From NCBI GenBank assembly GCA_003555385.1, contig PWHO01000030.1, positions 1 to 7,696 on the forward strand: a stretch of DNA of 7,696 nt, written 5' to 3'. Position 1 is the first letter of the stretch. Each line of letters begins with the position of its first letter. The translations under genes and the position numbers were made by a program. The notes under the pieces are model-generated. The model saw only the letters and a list, made by a program, of their open reading frames with translations, did no database searches and was not told the origin of the DNA. Shown piece by piece: positions 1-6,448 of this stretch. The stretch comes from Bacteroidales bacterium (GTDB lineage Bacteria; Bacteroidota; Bacteroidia; Bacteroidales; UBA7960).

Positions 1-335
1 CCTGGAGTAAGATTGCTGCTTCGCATAAGGAAGAAAGCCCGGCCCTTTACATGGCAATGACAAGTCACCAGCCAAAGTTATTGCCGGACAATGCCATCCT
101 GCTGCCACTGGACAATGCCATTCAGGAAGACCTGATCAACGACAAAAAACCGGCGCTGCTCAGCATTCTGCATAAAGAACTCAGGAATTACGCCATTGAG
201 GTCCGCACAGAAATCATAAAAAGCCATAAAACACGGAAAGCATACCTGCCCAAAGACAAACTGCAGAAGCTGACAGAAAAAAACCCGGATATCCTGCGTC
301 TGCAAAAGGAAATGGGGCTTGACCTCCTTTATTAA
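1..335 (+). CDS. dnaX: DNA polymerase III subunit gamma/tau, C-terminal end (5' truncated)
   Basis: The reading frame is open from the left edge (first full codon at 3) to TAA at 333-335, giving 110 residues, so the ATG at 51 is internal and not a start. DnaX is the clamp-loader subunit of the replicative polymerase; its ATPase domains lie outside the window. What is visible resembles the C-terminal module of Bacteroidota DnaX: a tryptophan at the edge (WSKIAASHKEE), a strand-rich part with a DNAIxLPLDNAIQED-like segment, a helix (LLSILHKELRNYAIEV), a lysine-rich linker, and a tail reading EKNPDILRLQKEMGLDLLY. The NP followed by spaced leucines and a final GLDL-type end is what I recall for this family. 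The assignment rests on recognition of this tail, since no catalytic motif is present. The next gene lies 163 bases downstream behind its own likely promoter, so dnaX is probably a separate transcription unit. Confidence 0.8.
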   Translation, partial: WSKIAASHKEESPALYMAMTSHQPKLLPDNAILLPLDNAIQEDLINDKKPALLSILHKELRNYAIEVRTEIIKSHKTRKAYLPKDKLQKLTEKNPDILRLQKEMGLDLLY

Positions 336-340
336 GCCCC
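314..340 (+). terminator. Hairpin over the dnaX stop codon, possible weak terminator
   Basis: GGGGCTT (314-320) is a perfect inverted repeat of AAGCCCC (334-340), with a 13-base loop. The stop codon TAA (333-335) sits at the base of the right arm. No T-tract follows directly, so this is at best a weak or factor-assisted terminator or an mRNA 3'-end structure. Confidence 0.3.
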
Positions 341-376
341 GATTCACCATTTGTTTGCAATAATTAACATTCATTG

Positions 377-445
377 CGGGAATCGCTGCAGTGGCCCTGG
401 GATTATTTTGTACATTTGTTTTCCTTTGTTGTCAGGGGATTCCCG
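377..445. repeat. Inverted repeat flanking the promoter of the M16 operon
   Basis: CGGGAATC (377-384) and GATTCCCG (438-445) are perfect 8-base inverted repeats separated by 53 bases. The likely -7 element at 411-418 lies between them. The spacing is too long for a stable terminator hairpin. It could be a pair of operator half-sites or chance; nothing else in the sequence decides this. Confidence 0.2.
406..418 (+). promoter_or_regulatory. Bacteroidota-type promoter (-7 element) for the M16 peptidase operon
   Basis: TACATTTG at 411-418 matches the Bacteroidota -7 consensus TAnnTTTG exactly. It sits in a 13-base string, TTTTGTACATTTG (406-418), that recurs identically at 3975-3987 before the YihY-family gene. 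The expected TTG/TTTG -33 element is not clear about 20 bases upstream. Transcription would start near 424, giving a leader of roughly 75 bases to the ATG at 499. Confidence 0.5.
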
Positions 446-498
446 TCTTTAATCGAATTTGCCGAATAGTATTTGATAACCATTAAAATTTATTGAAC

Positions 499-1824
499 AT
501 GAAGTTTTCACTGAAGCTTATCATTGTATCCGCATGTATTTTACTGGCCGGGCCTGCACAAGCCTCGGAGCAGCGAATTGCATTTACGGAATACACAATG
601 GACAACGGCCTGCATGTTATTTTACATGAAGACAACACCACCCCGAATGTGGTGGTGAACATCATGTACCATGTAGGAGCCAAGAATGAACACCCGGAGC
701 GCACCGGTTTTGCACACTTTTTTGAACATTTAATGTTCGAGGGTTCAGAAAATATAGGGCGGGGCGAGTTTGCCGAGATTGTGGAAAAAGCGGGGGGCTC
801 CCTGAATGCCTTTACCAGTTTCGATGTAACCAACTACTTTGTGCTGCTTCCTTCCAACCAGCTGGAGCTGGGCCTCTGGCTCGAGTCTGAGCGTCTGCTG
901 CACCCGGTAATTGATTCCATCGGAATTGCCACACAAAAGGATGTGGTTACCGAGGAGATGAAACAAACGCGCGACAACCAACCCTACGGACGCATACTCA
1001 CTGAAACCATCAAGCGGGCTTATACGGTACATCCATACCAGACTGACGTACTTGGAAAGGATGAACACATCCGCAATGCTACTTATAACGACATCACCTC
1101 GTTCCATGATATGTTTTATGTTCCCAATAATGCGGTTCTGGTGGTATCCGGAGACATTGATTTGGATGAAACCAAAGAGTTGGTGGAAAAATATTTCGGA
1201 GAAATTCCAGGAGGAGAAGAAGAGTTCCGCCGGCCGGACGTGCAGGAGCCTGAAAGAATGACTGAAGTAAGGGACACTGTATATGACAACATACAGTTGC
1301 CTGCCCTGATCCAGGCATATCACATCCCGGCCATGGGAACAGAAGAGTACTATGCCGTGCAGATGCTCGGCACACTGCTGTCGCAAGGACAAAGCAGCAG
1401 GCTCTACAGGCGGCTTGTGGTGGAAGACCAGACCGCCATGCAGGTGCAGGCCATGCCGTTGGGGCTCGAAGACCCGGGACTGACCATGGTACTTGCCATC
1501 CCCAACATTGGCACAGACCCCCAGGTTCTGGAAGCTACGATCAATGAGGAACTCGGGCGGGTACGCGAAGAACTGATCTCTGAAGAAGAGATGCAAAAAC
1601 TCCGTAACCAGGTGGAAAGCCGGATGGTTAACAGCAATACCACCATCGCAAGCAGGACGACCAACCTGGCCAATTACCACCTGATCTACAATGATGCCAA
1701 CCTGATCAATACAGAGATAGACAGGTATATGGCTGTTTCCAGGGAAGATATCAGGGAAGCTGCCCGTAAATATCTGCGTGAAAACAACAGGGTCGTATTG
1801 TACTACCTGCCCGAACAACAATAA
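499..1824 (+). CDS. Exported M16B zinc metallopeptidase, catalytic (zinc-binding) subunit
   Basis: This is a 441-residue insulinase/pitrilysin-family peptidase, the usual length for M16B. A signal peptide is followed by two M16 half-domains. The zinc site is the inverted motif H73-F-F-E76-H77 in the context TGFAHFFEHLMFEGS, with the third ligand probably Glu153 (or Glu152) in VVTEEM, at the usual spacing of about 76 residues. The second half-domain (about 205-420) contains SQGQSSRLYRRL, where the Arg/Tyr pair of single-chain M16 enzymes is replaced by Val307 and Met314. I prefer the ATG at 499; a TTG at 493 is in frame, but ATG gives a normal signal peptide. Cleavage is likely after AQA22, giving a periplasmic protein. 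V10-S-A-C13 resembles a lipobox, but it lies unusually early with hydrophobic residues continuing after it, so lipidation is less likely. The leader has no Shine-Dalgarno sequence. It is cotranscribed with the next M16 gene, 32 bases downstream, its probable partner. The substrate is unknown. Confidence 0.9.
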   Translation: MKFSLKLIIVSACILLAGPAQASEQRIAFTEYTMDNGLHVILHEDNTTPNVVVNIMYHVGAKNEHPERTGFAHFFEHLMFEGSENIGRGEFAEIVEKAGGSLNAFTSFDVTNYFVLLPSNQLELGLWLESERLLHPVIDSIGIATQKDVVTEEMKQTRDNQPYGRILTETIKRAYTVHPYQTDVLGKDEHIRNATYNDITSFHDMFYVPNNAVLVVSGDIDLDETKELVEKYFGEIPGGEEEFRRPDVQEPERMTEVRDTVYDNIQLPALIQAYHIPAMGTEEYYAVQMLGTLLSQGQSSRLYRRLVVEDQTAMQVQAMPLGLEDPGLTMVLAIPNIGTDPQVLEATINEELGRVREELISEEEMQKLRNQVESRMVNSNTTIASRTTNLANYHLIYNDANLINTEIDRYMAVSREDIREAARKYLRENNRVVLYYLPEQQ

Positions 1825-1856
1825 TCACCCGATCGTTAACAGAAAAAAACTGAGTC

Positions 1857-3920
1857 ATGAGAAAGCTATTGATAGTATTCATAATAAGCATTTTTACCTT
1901 TTATTCAGTCGATGCACAGGTTGACCGGAGCCAGCCACCGGAACCGGGTCCGGCACCGGTTATTCAGATCGGAGATTTTGAGTCTTTTGAAATGGACAAC
2001 GGGATGACCGTGATCGTGGTAGAAAACCGCCAGGTGCCCGTGGTTTCCTTCCAGCTCACCCTGGACATAGATCCCGTTTTGGAAGGCGATGCAAAAGGTT
2101 ATGTAAGCCTGGCTGGATCCCTGTTACGTGAGGGAACAACCAATCGCACAAAAAAAGAGATTGACGAAACCATTGATTTCATCGGAGCCAGTTTGTCCAC
2201 CTCTTCCTCCGGCATGTTTGCCTCTTCACTCACACGGCACAGAGAAACACTGCTGGAACTTATGTCGGATATCCTGATGAACCCTTCCTTCCCGGAGGAA
2301 GAGCTTGAACGACTGATGAACCAGACCAGGTCGGGCCTTGCAACAACACGCAATGATGCAAGCTCCATGGTAGCCAATGTATCCCGTGCGGTTGTTTACG
2401 GAGAGGATCATCCTTACGGAGAGGTAACAACAGAGGAAAGCCTGGACAATGTACAACGCGATATGCTAAGGCAGTATTACGAAGATCATTTCAAACCCAA
2501 TGTGGCTTATATGGTTATTGTAGGGGATATCAACCTGGATGAAGCCAGGGAGGTTACTGAAACCTATTTTGGAAGCTGGGAGCCCGGTGAAGTTCCAACC
2601 AGGACCTACCCAACGCCTGCTCCACCGGACGGAAGACGGGTGGCAGTGGCTGACCGCCGTGGTGCAGTCCAAAGCCTGGTAACCGTAACCCATCCTGTTG
2701 AGCTGCAACCCGGACATGAAGATGCGATCAAGGCCAGCGTAATGAACTCGATCCTCGGGGGCGGTGCCTTTTCAGGCCGGCTGATGCAGAACCTTCGTGA
2801 AGACAAAGGTTATACTTATGGAGCACGCTCCAACCTGTCATCCGACCGCCTCGTGGGAAGATTCAACGCCAGGGCTGAGGTACGGAATGCTGTAACCGAC
2901 AGCACCGTTACGGAAATTCTCTATGAGATGGAGCGAATGATGCAGGAACCTGTGGAGGAAAGCAGTCTCGAGCTGACCAGGAATTTCATGACCGGAAGCT
3001 TTGCCCGCTCGCTGGAAAGCCCCAGAACCATTGCCAACTTTGCCCTGAACACCATCCGTTATGATTTACCGGATGACTACTACAGAACTTACCTGGAAAG
3101 GCTGAATGAGGTAAGTGTGGAAGATGTACACGAAATGGCCAATAAGCATCTGAACCCTGATAACGCCTATATTGTGGTGGCAGGCAGCAAAGAGGAGGTG
3201 ATTGAAAGCCTCCGCCCATTCAGCTCAACCGGTGTGGCAGAGTTGTATGATGCGTTCGGAAGGCCCGTCGAAGAAGAGGAGCTCCGCCCGGTACCGGAAG
3301 GATATACCGCAGAAACGGTGATGGAGCAGTATATCGAAGCAATCGGGGGCCGCGAGAGGCTGGAAAGCATCCGGGATATCAGGCAGGAAATGACAGGCCG
3401 GCTTATGGAGCAGGAGGTACAAATGACCATTTATAAGAAAGCCCCGCATTTCTTGCTGCAGAAAACATCAATGGGCGGCATGACCCTTTCACAGCAGTTG
3501 TTTGACGGGGAAAAAGGTGTGGTTGTATCCCAAATGGGGCGTCAGGAATTCACCGAAGGAGCCGAATTTGAACAGCTCAAAATGGAGTCTGCCATCATTC
3601 CTGAACTGTCATACAAGGAATTTGGAATTGAGAAGGGGCTGCTTGGTGTTGAAATCCTTGAGGGCCAGTCAGCGTATAAGGTTGAAGCCACTTACCCCGA
3701 TGGCAGCACCGTACATAATTACTATTGTACAACAAGCGGGTTAAAGGTTAAGACAGAAAATGACGGGGGAATCTCCACTTATGATGACTACAAGGAGGTG
3801 GACGGTTTTGTCATTCCATTTTCCATCACCCAGGAAGTGGGACCCCAGACCATAGAGGTCACCGTAGACAACGTTGAAATTAACCAGGGACTGGAGGAAG
3901 CCATCTTTGTAATCGACTAA
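1857..3920 (+). CDS. Exported M16B peptidase-like partner subunit lacking the zinc site, with C-terminal LolA-like extension
   Basis: This 687-residue protein has a signal peptide with likely cleavage after VDA20, then an M16B module (about 38-460) and an extra C-terminal region (about 480-687). In the place of HxxEH it reads G81-Y-V-S-L-A-G-S-L-L-R-E-G-T94: aligned to its neighbour, His, Glu and His become Ser84, Gly87 and Ser88, so it cannot bind catalytic zinc. It keeps the glycine-rich loop (LGGGAFSGRL, 300-309) and the Arg314/Tyr321 pair that bind substrate in M16 enzymes, which the upstream protein lacks. This resembles alpha-MPP with beta-MPP, and the Sphingomonas M16B heterodimer. The extension begins near TAETVMEQYIEAIGGRERLESI and is strand-rich; its opening resembles domains annotated as outer membrane lipoprotein-sorting (LolA-like), an assignment from pattern only. 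Start ATG lies 32 bases after the previous stop, with no promoter or Shine-Dalgarno sequence between. A strong terminator follows. It probably acts in the periplasm as an obligate partner. Confidence 0.88.
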   Translation: MRKLLIVFIISIFTFYSVDAQVDRSQPPEPGPAPVIQIGDFESFEMDNGMTVIVVENRQVPVVSFQLTLDIDPVLEGDAKGYVSLAGSLLREGTTNRTKKEIDETIDFIGASLSTSSSGMFASSLTRHRETLLELMSDILMNPSFPEEELERLMNQTRSGLATTRNDASSMVANVSRAVVYGEDHPYGEVTTEESLDNVQRDMLRQYYEDHFKPNVAYMVIVGDINLDEAREVTETYFGSWEPGEVPTRTYPTPAPPDGRRVAVADRRGAVQSLVTVTHPVELQPGHEDAIKASVMNSILGGGAFSGRLMQNLREDKGYTYGARSNLSSDRLVGRFNARAEVRNAVTDSTVTEILYEMERMMQEPVEESSLELTRNFMTGSFARSLESPRTIANFALNTIRYDLPDDYYRTYLERLNEVSVEDVHEMANKHLNPDNAYIVVAGSKEEVIESLRPFSSTGVAELYDAFGRPVEEEELRPVPEGYTAETVMEQYIEAIGGRERLESIRDIRQEMTGRLMEQEVQMTIYKKAPHFLLQKTSMGGMTLSQQLFDGEKGVVVSQMGRQEFTEGAEFEQLKMESAIIPELSYKEFGIEKGLLGVEILEGQSAYKVEATYPDGSTVHNYYCTTSGLKVKTENDGGISTYDDYKEVDGFVIPFSITQEVGPQTIEVTVDNVEINQGLEEAIFVID

Positions 3921-3940
3921 ATAATTTTAAACGCAGGAAA

Positions 3941-3978
3941 AGAGGCTGTCTCCGTTATGCGAGGCAGTCTCTTTTTTT
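3941..3978 (+). terminator. Intrinsic terminator of the M16 operon
   Basis: AGAGGCTGTCTC (3941-3952) pairs over all 12 positions with GAGGCAGTCTCT (3961-3972), using two G-U wobbles, around the 8-base loop CGTTATGC. It is followed by an unbroken T-tract to 3978. It begins 20 bases after the M16 partner's stop codon. The A-run before the left arm can pair with the T-tract and lengthen the stem, but no gene reads toward it from the right, so only the plus-strand function is indicated. Confidence 0.9.
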
Positions 3979-3987
3979 GTACATTTG
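3975..3987 (+). promoter_or_regulatory. Bacteroidota-type promoter (-7 element) for the YihY-family gene
   Basis: TACATTTG at 3980-3987 matches TAnnTTTG and begins two bases after the terminator's T-tract. The string TTTTGTACATTTG is identical to the one at 406-418. The -33 region would fall inside the terminator hairpin (GTTATG, 3954-3959), a poor match to TTTG. Transcription starting near 3993 would leave a leader of about 35 bases to the ATG at 4029, which supports that start over the in-frame ATG at 3957. Confidence 0.55.
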
Positions 3988-4028
3988 GGATAAGCCATCC
4001 CATTATTCATCCCTGTCTCCCCGCGATC

Positions 4029-5363
4029 ATGAAGAAAAAAATCTCTGCTTACAGGCATCATACAAGGAAAGCCGCCCGCTTTCTCAAAAAAGATATCTGG
4101 CGGGTGTCTTTGAAAGACCTGTCGCCACGCGACAGTTTTCTGGTCAAGCAACTGCGTGTCCTTATCCTGGCATTGCGTGGAATTCGCGAAGACAATATCC
4201 TGCTCAGGGCCCCTGCCCTGACCTTTTATTCCATGTTCAGTATCGTGCCGGTTGTGGCCCTCGCCTTTGGGATCGCCAAGGGCTTCGGCCTCGAAATGTA
4301 TGTGGAGAGACAAGTAGAGGCTGCCCTGGCCGGACGTGAAGAGGTTTTCAACTGGGTGATGGAAATTGTAGACTCTTTTTTCCGGGAAACGCACGGAGGA
4401 ACTGTGGCCGCCGTTGGTCTGGCCATTTTATTGTACACCATTACCATGTTGCTGGTCAACATTGAAGAATCTTTCAACCGCATCTGGCAGGTAAATAAAT
4501 CCCGCCCCTGGTCACGCCGGTTCAGTGATTATTTTGCCATGATGTTCCTGGCACCGCTTTTCTTTATCATGGCAAGTGCGGCAACCGTATTCCTGAACAC
4601 ACAGATACAACAGACAGATAACGGGCTGCTCAATCCCGTCATGCTGGGGTTCGTCCGCCTGATTCCCTACCTGCTGATATGGACCATCTTTACCCTGCTT
4701 TACATCATCATGCCCAATACCAATGTCCGGTTTTCATCAGCTGCCATTGCAGGAATCATTGCAGGCACCATATTTCAACTGGTGCAGTGGGCCTATATTG
4801 CCTTCCAGATCGGAGCCGCTAAATACGGTGCCATTTATGGATCTTTTGCCGCCGTTCCACTTCTGCTTTTGTGGATGCAGGTAAGCTGGATCGTTGTGCT
4901 GTTCGGTGCCGAACTTTCCTTTGCCAGTCAACACGTCAAAAATTATGAGTTCGAAGCGGAAACAAAAAACATTTCTCAGCTCAACAAAAGAATATTGGCT
5001 GTATATATTCTGCAGCGCATTGTGAAAAACTTCCAGAATCGAGAACGACCTATGAGTTCAGACCAGTTATCTGACGCTCTCCATATCCCCAACAGCCTCA
5101 CAAGAAACATTCTGAACGACCTGGAGGATACAGGGCTTGTGGCCACTACGGAAGCTCCCCAGGCAAAGGAATATGCCTTCCAGCCTGCCATTGACACGCA
5201 TGCCATCACCATCAGGACGGTTTTGGAACGGCTGGATAAAAAAGGGATGAATGTATTGATCGCTAAATCCACTCCAACACTGGAACAGATTAAAGTTGCA
5301 CTACACAAATTTTATGACATTCTTGAAAACACCGACCAGAACCGGCTGTTGAAAGATTTGTAG
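4029..5363 (+). CDS. YihY/BrkB-family inner-membrane protein with C-terminal winged-helix-like domain
   Basis: A 444-residue polytopic membrane protein of the YihY/BrkB (UPF0761) family, of uncertain biochemical function; the old RNase BN label for this family is not accepted. A basic cytoplasmic N-terminus (about 1-60) leads into six likely membrane segments near 65-86, 125-146, 168-190, 206-228, 236-258 and 276-298. Family hallmarks include APALTFYSMFSIVPVVAL, NIEESFNRIWQV and YGAIYGSF followed by PLLLLWMQVSWIVVLFGAEL. After the last segment come about 140 cytoplasmic residues; MSSDQLSDALHIPNSLTRNI with LNDLEDTGLV (342-371) has the look of a winged helix-turn-helix as in Rrf2-type regulators. 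I chose ATG 4029 because the earlier in-frame ATG at 3957 lies within the terminator hairpin and upstream of the promoter, and would add a 24-residue leader unlike the family. It is a single-gene unit that converges on the CPBP gene 81 bases away. Confidence 0.88.
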   Translation: MKKKISAYRHHTRKAARFLKKDIWRVSLKDLSPRDSFLVKQLRVLILALRGIREDNILLRAPALTFYSMFSIVPVVALAFGIAKGFGLEMYVERQVEAALAGREEVFNWVMEIVDSFFRETHGGTVAAVGLAILLYTITMLLVNIEESFNRIWQVNKSRPWSRRFSDYFAMMFLAPLFFIMASAATVFLNTQIQQTDNGLLNPVMLGFVRLIPYLLIWTIFTLLYIIMPNTNVRFSSAAIAGIIAGTIFQLVQWAYIAFQIGAAKYGAIYGSFAAVPLLLLWMQVSWIVVLFGAELSFASQHVKNYEFEAETKNISQLNKRILAVYILQRIVKNFQNRERPMSSDQLSDALHIPNSLTRNILNDLEDTGLVATTEAPQAKEYAFQPAIDTHAITIRTVLERLDKKGMNVLIAKSTPTLEQIKVALHKFYDILENTDQNRLLKDL

Positions 5364-5376
5364 CCACGATTCTTTA

Positions 5377-5412
5377 AACAGGCCAGCCTCCATTGAACAG
5401 GTCAGCCACCAT
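5377..5412. repeat. Short imperfect tandem direct repeat between convergent genes
   Basis: AACAGGCCAGCCTCCAT (5377-5393) and AACAGGTCAGCCACCAT (5396-5412) match at 15 of 17 positions with a 19-base period. They lie in the 81-base gap between the converging YihY-family and CPBP genes. The gap shows no clear intrinsic terminator for either gene, so these copies may contribute to 3' ends or be a remnant of a local duplication. Confidence 0.5.
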
Positions 5413-5444
5413 CTCTTTCGCCCCGGCTTATTTCGGGTGGTTGT

Positions 5445-6395
5445 TTACGGCAAGCCCGATGCAGTTCTCCCCGGCTGTTGCCGGTCACGCCCGGAGTACC
5501 ACGACAGCATTCTGAAAAATACCACAACCAGTACAAGGCTGATCAATGCCAGAAGGAAGCCGAAACTTTGACTACCCACCGCCTCAGGATCCATCTCTGT
5601 ATAATTGTGAACAATAAAAAAAGTAATCACTGCAGCGGCATTGTTAAAAAAGTGACCCATCACAGGCACCCAGATATTTCCGGTGGTTACCATCATATAT
5701 CCCAGTACCAATCCCAGCACAAAGCGTGGCAAAAATCCGTAAAACTGAAAATGGATGGCACTGAAAATAAGGGCTGTAATGATCACCGCCACGTGCGCAT
5801 TCCGACTCCACTGATGAAAAATCCGCTGCAGGGCGCCCCGGAAGATAAACTCCTCCCCAATGGCCGGCACAATGGCAATAAGGAAAATATTGAACAGCAA
5901 ACCCTGGTAAGTTGTCACCTGCAGAAAACGCTCCGTCATCACCTGGGCAGCATCTTCAGCCTGACGCATCCATTCTTCCAGGGTACGCAGTGATTCCGGC
6001 AAGGACATCTGCTGGTTCAGTTCCATCACATAGTTGACAAGAGGTAAAGCAGCCAGCATTATCAGCACCGATAACAATATGCCACGGCCCGTCGGATTCT
6101 TGTGCGCCTTCAGGTATCGCAGCGGACGTCCGCCCACAAGCAGTGCAAAAACCAGTGATGAAAGAACAAACATCCCAATATGGGATAGCAGTTGAAGGTA
6201 GCGGACCTGGTTCAGATCGCCAACCCCTGTCATGTCCATCCCCTGCAGCAGCCCTCCCCCCCAGAAAGGCAGTGCAATGATAAACCCCAGCAGGAAAACC
6301 ACCAGGGTGCTGACCAGCATGACCATCACAAGCAACAATAATTTGACAGCGGGATGTAATCCCCCCAGAATTCCCTGATCTTTCATATTGATCAT
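5445..6395 (-). CDS. CPBP-family intramembrane glutamic-type endopeptidase (CAAX protease/Abi)
   Basis: A 316-residue hydrophobic protein with about seven to eight membrane segments (for example near 18-42, 69-88, 105-123, 167-180, 202-216, 223-238, 247-263 and 278-297). All family motifs are present: E181-E182-F-I-F-R186 (EExxxR), F211-S-A-I-H215 (FxxxH), and H248-F-F-N-N252 (HxxxN). Family members such as Rce1 cut prenylated CAAX proteins in the membrane; bacterial substrates are mostly unknown, with roles suggested in bacteriocin immunity and surface-protein processing. A loop of about 45 mainly polar residues (124-168) precedes the catalytic core. The start is ATG at 6393-6395, though the second methionine (ATG at 6384-6386, residue 4) is equally possible. 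It is divergent from dusB with 53 bases between, and convergent with the YihY-family gene. The polar basic tail (SGRDRQQPGR) should be cytoplasmic or unstructured. Its substrate cannot be inferred from the neighbours. Confidence 0.9.
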   Translation of the reverse strand: MINMKDQGILGGLHPAVKLLLLVMVMLVSTLVVFLLGFIIALPFWGGGLLQGMDMTGVGDLNQVRYLQLLSHIGMFVLSSLVFALLVGGRPLRYLKAHKNPTGRGILLSVLIMLAALPLVNYVMELNQQMSLPESLRTLEEWMRQAEDAAQVMTERFLQVTTYQGLLFNIFLIAIVPAIGEEFIFRGALQRIFHQWSRNAHVAVIITALIFSAIHFQFYGFLPRFVLGLVLGYMMVTTGNIWVPVMGHFFNNAAAVITFFIVHNYTEMDPEAVGSQSFGFLLALISLVLVVVFFRMLSWYSGRDRQQPGRTASGLP

Positions 6396-6401
6396 TTGTT
6401 A

Positions 6402-6409
6402 TATTTTTG
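6402..6409 (+). promoter_or_regulatory. Likely -7 element of the dusB promoter
   Basis: TATTTTTG matches TAnnTTTG on the plus strand. Transcription starting near 6415 would give a leader of about 34 bases to the GTG at 6449. The -33 match is weak (TTTC at 6381-6384, 17-base spacing). It forms an exact palindrome with the element at 6422-6429. Confidence 0.45.
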
Positions 6410-6421
6410 TAACTGAAACAT

Positions 6422-6429
6422 CAAAAATA
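6422..6429 (-). promoter_or_regulatory. Likely -7 element of the CPBP protease promoter
   Basis: CAAAAATA on the plus strand reads TATTTTTG on the minus strand, matching TAnnTTTG. Transcription leftwards from about 6416 gives a leader of about 20 bases to the CPBP start at 6395. No good -33 element is visible upstream on the minus strand, where it would fall in the first dusB codons. Confidence 0.4.
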
Positions 6430-6448
6430 CAAATTCTTTTCAATCATC

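Noticed and set aside
51..335. Stand-alone 94-residue protein starting at ATG 51
   Set aside because: The frame is open to the left edge, and the upstream residues continue the DnaX-like C-terminal module, so this is the tail of a longer gene.
745..1821. 358-codon open frame on the minus strand opposite the first M16 gene
   Set aside because: It is exactly antisense to a clearly conserved peptidase, has no recognisable domain, and its composition (many F, H, V) is typical of a complementary-strand shadow.
3957..4028. Upstream start for the YihY-family gene at ATG 3957
   Set aside because: That ATG lies in the terminator loop and upstream of the likely promoter, so it would not be in the main transcript; the added residues do not resemble the family.
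5346..5381. Hairpin at the end of the YihY-family gene (CTGTTGAAAG with CTTTAAACAG)
   Set aside because: It pairs at 9 of 10 positions but is A/T-rich, has a 16-base loop and lacks a following T-tract, so I do not call it a terminator.
5478..5993. 171-codon plus-strand open frame within the CPBP gene
   Set aside because: It overlaps the minus-strand gene carrying all CPBP catalytic motifs, and its own product has no coherent domain or membrane pattern.
5445..6395. CPBP gene as an anti-phage (Abi) defence component
   Set aside because: The family name includes Abi, but no restriction, toxin or other defence gene and no mobile element is nearby; the surroundings are core genes.
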